A DNA stretch of 64,000 nt from Cuneatibacter caecimuris. Lineage in GTDB: Bacteria; Bacillota; Clostridia; Lachnospirales; Lachnospiraceae. The DNA lies in contig NZ_SGXF01000007.1 of NCBI RefSeq assembly GCF_004216775.1, positions 1 through 64,000 on the forward strand, written 5' to 3'. The position numbers and the translations under genes were made by a program. Position 1 is the stretch's first letter. Each line of letters begins with the position of its first letter. Shown here piece by piece: positions 43,200 through 50,833 of the stretch. Below the pieces are notes generated by a model. It ran no database searches, had not been told where the DNA came from, and saw only the letters and a list, made by a program, of their open reading frames with translations.

Positions 43200-43402
43200 A
43201 ATGAAATCCTCCTGAATTTTTCCAGTATCTATTTTTAATTTATAGTTCATGTAAAAACAGCCACAATATGATAATGATCTGAAAATGTTAACCACTTTTT
43301 TATTTTACTTTCTAGTTATCACTGTACAGTATACAGGAATTTCTATTCCTGTGCAAGACTGTCATGATGCCATATGTTAACAAAAAGTTTAAAATTTGCA
43401 TC

Positions 43403-43641
43403 TGGCATTTTCATACTGGCACGGGTATAATAAAAGGGTGCAGGAATTCATACATTTATATGTGCCCTTTGTTTGAGATGCTGCGACAGCATCTGCCTCT
43501 TTTTGAGGCATTCGTATCTTCCTCGGGTCTGACAGCCTTGCCCTTGTGTTTGATACATTCCCTGCTTACTGACTTTGATTTGTTGGCTTAGCCATTGTTT
43601 CTGAAATACAGGCTGTTGATCATAAAAATTTGAGGTACAAA
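43403..43641 (+). promoter_or_regulatory. promoter and structured 5' leader of a secreted protein gene
   Basis: TGGCAT (43403-43408), 17 nt, TATAAT (43426-43431) begins a leader of about 200 nt. It contains hairpins AAAGGG/CCCTTT (43433-43470), AGATGCTGcgaCAGCATCT (43476-43494) and GCCTCtttttGAGGC (43495-43509), then GTATC/GATAC pairing. No known riboswitch consensus is recognised. Confidence 0.55.
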
Positions 43642-44985
43642 ATGAGAAAATTCATAGCGATTTGCGGCACGCTGCTTTTGGCTGCAGGAATTGTATTTCC
43701 TGTGCAGGCGGCGCCTTTGACGATAGACAGCAACTCAATCGCCCAGATTGGGTTTATTGATAATACCGGCATTTCTGTGGAAAATGCCGCTCTTACTTAC
43801 GATTTCAGTTTTGCTACAGAATCTGCTCCTCTTACAGCTCAGGTTTCCGCAAGCTATCTTCTGGAAAATCCCGGTGTTTCTGAAGCAGTTACAGACCTTG
43901 TAATTCCGTTCTATACCACACTTTCACATTATTACTCCTCCCCTTTTTCAGCCGGCAGCAGCCGCGCTGATGCGCTGGCCGGAGAATTGCTGGGCAGCAC
44001 GGTATACTCTCAGGTCAATGATTCCTTCCAGGCCATGGATGGACCGGAGCTTCTTTCAGCTCTGCAATCTCAGGAAATTTCTCTGTTTGAAAATGCCGCC
44101 GGAACTCTGTACCGTATTTCTTCCGATGGGCTCGATACAGATTCTTCCAGCCAGGAAACGGCTCTAACGATCCAGAATCTGACCGCCAAAAGCCAGCTTT
44201 TCTATCTGGATTACAGCGGCGTCTCCCAGGAAAACGGCAAATATTTTTTTCAGCTGCAGCTATCCGGCGTCCCGGATTATGCCTATGTATTTGTCACGGG
44301 AACCGAAGGCGTGGATTATGACGCAGTTTATTCCCAGGACGCCGGCATCCATATTGCCAGCTCGCCAATGCGTCTCTCCAGTTATTTGACCGCTTATTCA
44401 GAATGGTATCTGGAAATGCTATACCCGGAGCTGGACAGTGATTCTTCTGCTCTCCTTCTTCCTTCTTTGATTTCTTATGTTAACCTAAAGATGGATCAGA
44501 GCCAGTCTATAAATCTTATTACGGCCCTGGATTGGTGCATGAATCAGCCTCTGCTTCTGCTCAACCACCTGACCCTTCGCTTGAAACCTCAGGAAACCGT
44601 CCAGCTGCAGCTCAGGTATCCGACAGTTTTCCCTACCGTTATTCTGGAAGACCAAACTGTGAAATACCGGCTCCTGAACCATATGATGGAATCCTGGCCT
44701 GATACGGAAGAGATTAATCTCGAACTCATTCTTCCGGATTTTTTGAAGCTGGCTGACACAGGCAGCTCGGTTTTTCAGGAAAGGAAAGACAAGTCTCTGG
44801 CTACTGTCTTTTCTTCTGAACAGACAGATGATTTCTATTTCTCATTAAAAACAGATAAAAATGCCGGCGCACCGGGTTGGAATTATCTTTTGGTTCTTGG
44901 CGGATGCGTCCTGGTCCTGGGCGGCGGCGCTGCAATTTTAACTCTGTTCAACCGCAGAAGCAAGAAAAGCCCTTTGTCGGAGTAA
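43642..44985 (+). CDS. secreted, membrane-anchored protein of unknown function
   Basis: The ATG at 43642 follows TTGAGGTACAAA; an alternative start at 43630 has no ribosome site. The 447 residues have a signal peptide (FIAICGTLLLAAGIVFPVQA), an extracytoplasmic region of about 380 residues rich in Ser and Leu, and a C-terminal membrane helix (WNYLLVLGGCVLVLGGGAAILTL) with a short basic tail. The topology is that of a type I surface protein. No enzymatic motif or family is recognised. A long structured leader precedes it. It ends 17 bp from the convergent C26 gene. Confidence 0.8.
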   Translation: MRKFIAICGTLLLAAGIVFPVQAAPLTIDSNSIAQIGFIDNTGISVENAALTYDFSFATESAPLTAQVSASYLLENPGVSEAVTDLVIPFYTTLSHYYSSPFSAGSSRADALAGELLGSTVYSQVNDSFQAMDGPELLSALQSQEISLFENAAGTLYRISSDGLDTDSSSQETALTIQNLTAKSQLFYLDYSGVSQENGKYFFQLQLSGVPDYAYVFVTGTEGVDYDAVYSQDAGIHIASSPMRLSSYLTAYSEWYLEMLYPELDSDSSALLLPSLISYVNLKMDQSQSINLITALDWCMNQPLLLLNHLTLRLKPQETVQLQLRYPTVFPTVILEDQTVKYRLLNHMMESWPDTEEINLELILPDFLKLADTGSSVFQERKDKSLATVFSSEQTDDFYFSLKTDKNAGAPGWNYLLVLGGCVLVLGGGAAILTLFNRRSKKSPLSE

Positions 44986-45002
44986 GGAATGTAAGTGTTT
45001 TT

Positions 45003-45707
45003 TCATAGTTCCGCTGCATGTATAAATGCGCTGAAAATTTTCTGCTGAATCCGGTCTTTTGCCATATGCTCCGGATGCCACTGCACTGCAATAAAAAAGG
45101 GATGATCCGGCATTTCCAGCGCCTCTGTCAGCCCGTCGTCGCTGCAGGCGGATATTTGCAGCGATGGTGCGGTCAGCGCGGCAGCTTGATGGTGCATGCT
45201 GTTCACAGCACATTCCCGGCACCCTAATATGGCTTCCAGCCGGGAACCCGGCAGAATCCGGATCTGGTGCAGCGGTTTTGAGGGGTCAGAAGAGTCTCTA
45301 TGCTTTTGCAATTTTTTTCCGGCCTCTTTAATATCCTGATACAATGTTCCGCCTTCCAGTATATTCAGTATCTGGAGCCCTCTGCAGATTCCCAGAACCG
45401 GAAGGGCGGTATTTCTGATGCACTGATACAGGCAGATTTCCGCCCTGTCCCTGTGCCTGTCCACCTGACCGCAGCAGGCCCTTCTTGTCTGTCCGTACAA
45501 GGATGGATCCGGATCTACACCGCCCGGGAACAGGATTCCCCGGCACCCCTGTATGGCTTCTCTCATTGTTCCACTGTCCTGGTGCTGCGGAATCATTTTG
45601 ACTCTTGCTCCATATTCTTCCAGACGGTCCAGATATTGTTGCCTGAAATACCTGCGTTCTTCTGTATCTGTCCCCATTTCCAGCATTCCTATCACTGTTT
45701 CTTTCAT
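45003..45707 (-). CDS. class I glutamine amidotransferase-like hydrolase (peptidase C26)
   Basis: The ATG at 45707 (MKETVIGMLEMG) follows CCAGGAGCAAAG. The 234 residues have the C26 pattern: GILFPGGVDPDPSLYGQ near 75, nucleophile Cys in VLGICRGLQILN, SVNSMHHQAA-like NSMHHQ and AVQWHPEHM with the catalytic His and Glu. Relatives such as PuuD hydrolyse gamma-glutamyl-GABA in putrescine use. No puu genes are near, so the substrate is open. Confidence 0.9.
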   Translation of the reverse strand: MKETVIGMLEMGTDTEERRYFRQQYLDRLEEYGARVKMIPQHQDSGTMREAIQGCRGILFPGGVDPDPSLYGQTRRACCGQVDRHRDRAEICLYQCIRNTALPVLGICRGLQILNILEGGTLYQDIKEAGKKLQKHRDSSDPSKPLHQIRILPGSRLEAILGCRECAVNSMHHQAAALTAPSLQISACSDDGLTEALEMPDHPFFIAVQWHPEHMAKDRIQQKIFSAFIHAAEL

Positions 45708-45805
45708 CTTTGCTCCTGGTTTTTTATTTATCATATGCATTTAAGGCATAAAATTCCCCCGCTATTCTGTCGGGTTCACTTATCATAATAAGTTCTCTTT
45801 TCAAT

Positions 45806-45840
45806 GAAGGGTTTTGTTTCATAGGAAACGGAGTTTCTTC
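45806..45840. repeat. dispersed palindromic intergenic repeat, copy 4 (partial)
   Basis: GGGTTTTGTTTCATAGGAAA followed by CGGAGTTTCTTC matches the hairpin part of copy 1 (GGGTTTGTTGCATAGGGAAC, GCAGTTTCCC). Only this half of the repeat is present. Confidence 0.55.
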
Positions 45841-45842
45841 TA

Positions 45843-45886
45843 AAATAAAATAAGACGGAGAACCGGTTCCGGCTGTTCCGTCTTAT
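45843..45886 (-). terminator. terminator of metY
   Basis: TAAGACGGA (45851-45859) and TCCGTCTTA (45877-45885) enclose a second stem CCGGttCCGG. The minus strand continues TTTTATTTTAG. Confidence 0.78.
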
Positions 45887-45914
45887 TCCTTACTTTTCTT
45901 TCTTTTCTTACATT

Positions 45915-47195
45915 TTATTTTTCCGCAGCGTCAATCGCCTGTTCAATGTCCGCAATAATGTCTTCCACATTTTCAATACCCACGCTCAGTCGGATCAGAT
46001 CCGGCTGAACGCCGGCCGTACGAAGCTGTTCATCATTCAGCTGTCTGTGGGTATGGCTGGCTGGATGCAGCACACAGGTGCGGGCATCCGCCACATGTGT
46101 CACAATGCAGGCCAGCTTCAATTCATCCATGAACCGGATGGAAAAATCTCTTCCGCCTTTCAGGCCAAAAGCGATAACGCCGCAGGTGCCTCTGGGCATA
46201 TATTTCTGCGCCAAATCATAGTATTTGCTGCTCTTCAGCCCCGGATAGTTTACCCAGGCTACCTGAGGATGAGCTTCCAGATATTCTGCCACTTTCTGGG
46301 CGTTCTCACAGTGGCGTGGCACACGAAGGTGCAGAGTTTCCAGCCCCACATTCAGCAAAAACGCGTTCTGAGGGGACTGGATGGATCCCAGATCCCTCAT
46401 CAGCTGAGCAGTAGCCTTTTGGATATAAGCCATCTTTCCGAAACGCTCCGCATATACAATACCATGATAGGAATCATCCGGCGTTGTAAGTCCCGGGAAT
46501 TTATCTCCATGTGCCATCCAGTCAAAATTGCCGCTGTCCACAATACAGCCGCCAACGGTCATCGCATGGCCATCCATATACTTCGTTGTAGAATGCGTTA
46601 CAATATCCGCGCCAAATTCAAAAGGCCTGCAGTTAATCGGCGTAGCAAAGGTATTGTCAATGATCAGCGGTACTCCATGGCTGTGCGCCAAATCTGCAAA
46701 TTTCTCAATGTCCAGCACTACCAGGGACGGATTGGATATGGTTTCCGCAAAGAGCGCTTTCGTATTCGGCTGGAATGCCTTCGCGATCTCATCTGCAGGC
46801 GCATCCGGATCCACCAGCGTCACTTCAATCCCCATCTTTTTCATGGTCACAGTAAACAGATTAGAAGTGCCGCCATAAATTGGGGCTGAGCTCACAATGT
46901 GATCCCCTTCCGTACAGATATTCAGAACAGCATAGAAATTGGCCGCCTGTCCGGATGAAGTGAGCATTGCCGCAACGCCGCCCTCCAGCTCACAGATTTT
47001 CCGGGCTACCGCATCATTGGTGGGATTCTGAAGCCTTGTGTAGAAATATCCTTCTGCTTCCAGATCAAAAAGCTTTGCCATCTGTTCGCTGTTATCATAT
47101 TTAAAGGTAGTGCTCTGATAGATGGGCAGTACTCTGGGCTCTCCCTTTTCCGGCTTCCATCCGCTCTGGATACATATGGTTTCCAAATGATTCAT
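45915..47195 (-). CDS. metY: O-acetylhomoserine sulfhydrylase (aminocarboxypropyltransferase)
   Basis: MetY makes homocysteine directly from O-acetylhomoserine and sulfide, using pyridoxal phosphate. The ATG at 47195 (MNHLETICIQSGWKPEKG) follows CAGGAGGAAAAAT. The 426 residues have PIYQSTTFKYDNSEQM, SSGQAANFYAVLNI, VIDNTFATP, the PLP lysine in THSTTKYMDGHA and VRLSVGIEN-type end (LIRLSVGIENVEDI). Length and motifs fit MetY rather than shorter cystathionine enzymes. It is the third gene after PAP2 and HAD genes. No SAM riboswitch is visible. Confidence 0.95.
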   Translation of the reverse strand: MNHLETICIQSGWKPEKGEPRVLPIYQSTTFKYDNSEQMAKLFDLEAEGYFYTRLQNPTNDAVARKICELEGGVAAMLTSSGQAANFYAVLNICTEGDHIVSSAPIYGGTSNLFTVTMKKMGIEVTLVDPDAPADEIAKAFQPNTKALFAETISNPSLVVLDIEKFADLAHSHGVPLIIDNTFATPINCRPFEFGADIVTHSTTKYMDGHAMTVGGCIVDSGNFDWMAHGDKFPGLTTPDDSYHGIVYAERFGKMAYIQKATAQLMRDLGSIQSPQNAFLLNVGLETLHLRVPRHCENAQKVAEYLEAHPQVAWVNYPGLKSSKYYDLAQKYMPRGTCGVIAFGLKGGRDFSIRFMDELKLACIVTHVADARTCVLHPASHTHRQLNDEQLRTAGVQPDLIRLSVGIENVEDIIADIEQAIDAAEK

Positions 47196-47226
47196 AATTA
47201 TTTTTCCTCCTGTTGTGTAATGAATA

Positions 47227-47892
47227 TCAACTCTCCCCAATACCCGCGATAGCCAGCAAATCCTCCGGCCTCTCTGCCAGTACAGAGGCTCCTTCCCTGA
47301 GCAATTCTTCTTTTCCCCTGAATCCCCATAGCACGCCTGCCGTCACCATTCCGGCCGCACGGCCGGTCCGCATATCCGTATCCGTATCTCCCACATACAG
47401 GCAGCTCTTCGGCTCTGCGTTCAGCCTGCCTGCCAGCAAAAGGGGCCCTTGGGGAGAAGGTTTTCTGGCATGATCCGGACGGTCTCCCAGGATTTCGTCA
47501 AACAAGTTTTCCCCGTATACTTTCCTGATAACTTCTACTGCATTCCAGTGAGGTTTATTGGTGCATACGGCCAGTCGCATCCCCGATTTTTTCATTTTTG
47601 TGAGGGTTTCCTTCAGTCCGGAAAAGGCGCGGACACGGTACAGGCAGCCTGAGCGGAACCGTTCCATATAATCTTTAAACGCCCGTTCCGCCAAAGAAGC
47701 GTCCTGATTTCCCGCTGCTTCCAGCGCGCGTTCCACCAGCTTTTGCGCTCCGTCTCCGGCAAAAAAACGATACTTCTCTATCGGCTGCTCCGGAAGTCCG
47801 TACCCGGCAAGGCAGAGGTTCATGGTATGACCAATGGACTCCACTGTATCCACCACCGTTCCATCCAGATCAAAGATCGCCGCCTGATACAT
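47227..47892 (-). CDS. HAD-family hydrolase (phosphoglycolate phosphatase-like)
   Basis: The ATG at 47892 follows GGAGGAAAGCGGG; it overlaps the PAP2 gene by 23 bp. The 221 residues show HAD motif I FDLDGTVVDT, motif II VCTNKP, and motifs III-IV in KPSPQGPLLL and YVGDTDTDMRTGRAAGM. The helical cap places it with Gph/PgmB-type subfamily I enzymes. The substrate is not determined. It is encoded between PAP2 phosphatase and metY. Confidence 0.9.
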   Translation of the reverse strand: MYQAAIFDLDGTVVDTVESIGHTMNLCLAGYGLPEQPIEKYRFFAGDGAQKLVERALEAAGNQDASLAERAFKDYMERFRSGCLYRVRAFSGLKETLTKMKKSGMRLAVCTNKPHWNAVEVIRKVYGENLFDEILGDRPDHARKPSPQGPLLLAGRLNAEPKSCLYVGDTDTDMRTGRAAGMVTAGVLWGFRGKEELLREGASVLAERPEDLLAIAGIGES

Positions 47893-48424
47893 CCCGCTTT
47901 CCTCCTTTTGACAAAATCCATTTTCCAAACATATTCATCACCAGGAACCCGACGGCCAGCCCCAATACCATCCCGCACAGCACATCTGTTGGGAAATGTA
48001 CGTAGAGATAAAGTCTGGAAAATCCGATCAGCGCCGCCAGAATGAAAGCAGCGATTCCCAGCCTCCGGTTCATATACCAAATTACAGGAGCGCAGGCAAA
48101 AGATACCATTGTATGCCCTGATGGAAATGAAAAGTCCACTGGCCTGGCTACAATCAGCCCGGTAAAGCCACTGATTTCATAAGGCCTGGTCCGGTGTACC
48201 AGGGGCTTTAACCCCAGGTTGCAGATCAATAGGTGAACCACAAGAGTTGCAGCCATACAGCAGCCGTATTTCCTGGTCTTGGGAATGCACAAAAGCAGAA
48301 TTGCGGTCAGTATCCAGAATATCCCGGCATTTCCCAGGCTGGTGATCATCACCATGATCTGGTCCAGCACCGGATTATGGATTTTCTGAAGCCCTTCCAA
48401 AATTCCTATTTCAAAGGCTGTCAT
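47870..48424 (-). CDS. PAP2-family membrane phosphatase
   Basis: The 184-residue protein has five to six membrane helices and the PAP2 signature in three parts: KPLVHRTRPYEISG, SFPSGHTMVSF and SRLYLYVHFPTDVLCG. It resembles undecaprenyl-diphosphate or lipid phosphatases acting on the outer membrane face. First gene of a set running PAP2, HAD, metY with overlaps or a 31-bp gap. The role in the cell wall or in lipid recycling is inferred from family. Confidence 0.9.
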   Translation of the reverse strand: MTAFEIGILEGLQKIHNPVLDQIMVMITSLGNAGIFWILTAILLLCIPKTRKYGCCMAATLVVHLLICNLGLKPLVHRTRPYEISGFTGLIVARPVDFSFPSGHTMVSFACAPVIWYMNRRLGIAAFILAALIGFSRLYLYVHFPTDVLCGMVLGLAVGFLVMNMFGKWILSKGGKRDVSGGDL

Positions 48425-48518
48425 TCTATTTTTCTACCTCCTCTCACAATATCCCTATTTTAATACAATTTTTCTGAAAGCACAAGAGTTTCCTGAGACA
48501 GAGATTATCATATGGAAC

Positions 48519-48603
48519 AAAGCTTCAGCGGCCGTATCTCTTCAGCGCCTGGCGCCCATCTCACGAAAAGTTTTATTTCACAGGAGGAACTTTCCTATGA
48601 AAC
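48519..48603. repeat. dispersed palindromic intergenic repeat, copy 5
   Basis: AAGCTTCAGCGGCCGTATCT, CTTCAGCGCC and GGCGCCCATCTC align with copy 1 (CGCTTTAGCGGCCATATTTC, TTTAGCGCGTAGTGCGCATC), followed by a TTTCACAGGAGGAACTTTCC hairpin in place of CATAGGGAACGCAGTTTCCC. The AGGAGG inside makes a false start signal. Confidence 0.6.
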
Positions 48604-48612
48604 CAGAACAGC

Positions 48613-48646
48613 GCAAGGGCGTCACTGCAGGCAGTGGCGCCCTTGC
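48613..48646 (-). terminator. 16-bp hairpin after the PTS gene
   Basis: GCAAGGGCGTCACTGC (48613-48628) and GCAGTGGCGCCCTTGC (48631-48646) pair with one G-U and a 2-nt loop. The T-tail on the minus strand is weak (GCTGTTCTGGTTT). Confidence 0.55.
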
Positions 48647-48692
48647 ATCTATCCTTATTTTCCCTGTCTCAGCAGACGAAAACGCCTGCTTC

Positions 48693-49766
48693 TCAAACAT
48701 CCAGCTTCATGTCGCCCTGTTTGATCCATCCCTTTTTCCTCATAAGCTCAGAGAACAGCAGCGTCAGCACTGCAGGCAAAATGAAATGCATCAGCAGCAT
48801 TTTCACCAGAACAATCACAGGATCATAGCCTTCTGCCGTCATCGTCGCATAGGTCGTGAACTGGCCCACCAGCCCTGCAGTGCCCATCCCCGCGCCGGTG
48901 GCATTATTGGTCATATGTACAAAATCGCTGGTAGCCAAAGGCCCCAATATCGCACTGGTAAGAATCACCGGCAGCCAGATCACTGGTTTTTTCACAATAT
49001 TCGGAACCTGAAGCATGCTGGTGCCCAGCCCCTGGGCCAAAAGGCCGCCCACTTTATTCTCACGGTAGCTGGCTACCGCAAAGCCCACCATATTGGCGCA
49101 GCATCCTACTGTGGCGGCGCCGGCTGAAATACCCGTCATTCCAAGAATCACGCCCAGAGCCGCTGAGCTGATGGGAAGGGTTAAAATCATGCCCATCAGG
49201 ACAGACACGATAATACCCATGAGGAAAGGGGCCTGTACCGTTCCCCATTCAATCAGATCGCCCAGGTATGTCATGAAGGCAGATATGGGAGGCCCTACCA
49301 GAAGCCCCACCACAGAGCCGGCAATGATACAGCAAACCGGCGTCACCAGGATATCCACCTTCGTTTTGCCGGATACCAGCTGTCCGATACCGATTGCCAC
49401 CATAGCGGCTGCAAACGCCCCCAAAGGTTCGCCCGGCCCCGCCAGATGAATCACTCCGTCTACAAACACTGTGCCTGCAATTATTTTAGAAGCAAAAGCG
49501 CCCACCATGCCTGCTCCTGAGGCGGAAAGGATTACCAGAGGGCTCTGTTTTAATTTATAAGCCGCTCCGCAGCCGATGCCCGCCCCGGTCAGAGCAGAAG
49601 CGACTTTGCCGATCTGCACCAGATAAGTTCCCGCCGCCCCCGGGATCAGTGAGCCGATCTGTACCAGGATCGTGCCCACAATCAATGTGGCAAACAGGCC
49701 GGTAGCCATTCCCGACAGCCCGTCAATAAAAATCAGCCGCAGGATTTTCTTCACTTTTTCCATCAT
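48693..49766 (-). CDS. PTS EIIC-like (EIIC_2) membrane protein
   Basis: The 357-residue protein has about ten hydrophobic segments with many Gly and Ala residues (SLIPGAAGTYLVQIGKVASA, GAGIGCGAAYKLKQSPLVILS) and matches the PTS_EIIC_2 family, seen as orphan membrane proteins in Firmicutes. No EIIA, EIIB, HPr or sugar-enzyme gene is near, and no phosphorylation-site domain is attached, so it may not be a true PTS permease. A dyad lies 27 bp upstream. The substrate is unknown. Confidence 0.85.
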   Translation of the reverse strand: MMEKVKKILRLIFIDGLSGMATGLFATLIVGTILVQIGSLIPGAAGTYLVQIGKVASALTGAGIGCGAAYKLKQSPLVILSASGAGMVGAFASKIIAGTVFVDGVIHLAGPGEPLGAFAAAMVAIGIGQLVSGKTKVDILVTPVCCIIAGSVVGLLVGPPISAFMTYLGDLIEWGTVQAPFLMGIIVSVLMGMILTLPISSAALGVILGMTGISAGAATVGCCANMVGFAVASYRENKVGGLLAQGLGTSMLQVPNIVKKPVIWLPVILTSAILGPLATSDFVHMTNNATGAGMGTAGLVGQFTTYATMTAEGYDPVIVLVKMLLMHFILPAVLTLLFSELMRKKGWIKQGDMKLDV

Positions 49767-49793
49767 ATTCTCCTCGCTTGTCAGTCATTCTTT

Positions 49794-49813
49794 ACAACTG
49801 TCTTGTCAGTTGT
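49794..49813. promoter_or_regulatory. dyad upstream of the PTS EIIC-like gene
   Basis: ACAACTG (49794-49800) and CAGTTGT (49807-49813) are perfect arms with a 6-nt centre. TGTCAG motifs occur three times nearby. This is a possible operator in the promoter or leader of the gene. Confidence 0.4.
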
Positions 49814-49860
49814 CAGCAAAAAGAATACCACAGATCTGCCGGGGACGCAAGCTTTATTTT

Positions 49861-50712
49861 TCATTCCTTCCATTGGCAGGTCACAATCCACCCTCCCCGA
49901 TGGTCAGGAGAGACTGTCACTTCCGCGGCCTGCCTGGGAATCTGAAGCATATCTCCCTCCTGCAGGCTGACCAAATAATCTCCGGTCTGATAAAATTTTC
50001 CGGTTTCCAGCCCCTCCAGATATTCTTCCAGAGTCAGATGATTCCTATAGATATATTCTGAATGAGGCAGCCCCAAATACCGGATGTGCCACGGTTCATA
50101 GGGAATCCTGGTAGCGCTTTTGCCAAACTGCGGATATCGGATGATAAACCCATATTTCCAGCAATTTTCATTCACAAACTGACCTGCTTCTGATTTTATA
50201 AATCCATATCCGGCAAATCCGGACACGTACACATCAAAAGCCAGCCCTGTCATATGCTCGCTGCTTCCCGGCAAAGCCGCAACCTCCGGTTCCTCGGCAT
50301 ATACCTGTACCTGCTCGTCATAGCTTCTGTAGCTGTCCCTGATATAAAGGGTATCTCCGGTCTCTTCTTTCACCGCCACAGACAGCGCGGAAAAAGCATC
50401 TACTGCTTCCGGCGCCATCAGAACCTCTGTCTCTTTGTATTTCACCAGCTGCGTTTCATAGGTTTCTCCGGCCGGATATTCTTCATTAATCAGTACCAGG
50501 CAGTTCTGCCGGTTCAGCTCCGTGACTTCTTTCTGCTCCAGATCCTCAGGTTTCAGATCCAGAACCTGCCGGTCCATACTGTCTGTCACTCCATGCCAGG
50601 CGTCCCTCACCCGAAACTGCAAGTCCGGACGCATGAACCACAATGCCGCTCCCATCAGAAAAAGTGCTGAAACAGCCAGCCCCGCCACCAATTTTCCACG
50701 TCTTTTTTTCAT
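49861..50712 (-). CDS. D,D-carboxypeptidase of the VanY/M15B family
   Basis: This enzyme would remove the terminal D-Ala from peptidoglycan stem peptides outside the cell. The 283 residues have an N-terminal signal anchor (KLVAGLAVSALFLMGAALWFM), and an M15B domain with RDSYRSYDEQVQVY, zinc ligands in SSEHMTGLAFDV and a catalytic PYEPWHIRYLG. The C-terminal about 60 residues form an additional beta region. GAGGGTATCATA precedes the ATG. No van resistance cluster is adjacent, so a housekeeping role is likely. Confidence 0.88.
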   Translation of the reverse strand: MKKRRGKLVAGLAVSALFLMGAALWFMRPDLQFRVRDAWHGVTDSMDRQVLDLKPEDLEQKEVTELNRQNCLVLINEEYPAGETYETQLVKYKETEVLMAPEAVDAFSALSVAVKEETGDTLYIRDSYRSYDEQVQVYAEEPEVAALPGSSEHMTGLAFDVYVSGFAGYGFIKSEAGQFVNENCWKYGFIIRYPQFGKSATRIPYEPWHIRYLGLPHSEYIYRNHLTLEEYLEGLETGKFYQTGDYLVSLQEGDMLQIPRQAAEVTVSPDHRGGWIVTCQWKE

Positions 50713-50833
50713 TATGATACCCTCCTGATTCCCTGTCTTTCCTCACGGCAGCCATAGAGATGCCATTCTGAAGAGAGTATAACCCATTGTCCTGAAAAAA
50801 AGCTTACAGGAATTCTTAAAAATTATGGACACA

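Noticed and set aside
43410-43431. TGGCAC near the secreted-protein promoter as a sigma-54 site
   Set aside because: The TTGC -12 element is missing at the right distance, while a normal -10 TATAAT is present.
43403-43510. Possible c-di-GMP, glycine or T-box riboswitch in the leader
   Set aside because: None of the expected conserved blocks (for example the T-box GGTGG region) is present; only hairpins can be stated.
47196-47226. SAM riboswitch before metY
   Set aside because: Only 31 bp separate metY from the HAD gene, too short for a SAM aptamer, and no such landmark is seen upstream of PAP2.
48597-49127. Plus-strand frame of 176 codons with an AGGAGG-like ribosome site
   Set aside because: It is antisense to the PTS EIIC-like gene, its ribosome site lies in repeat copy 5, and the sequence is Gln/His-rich low-complexity shadow coding.
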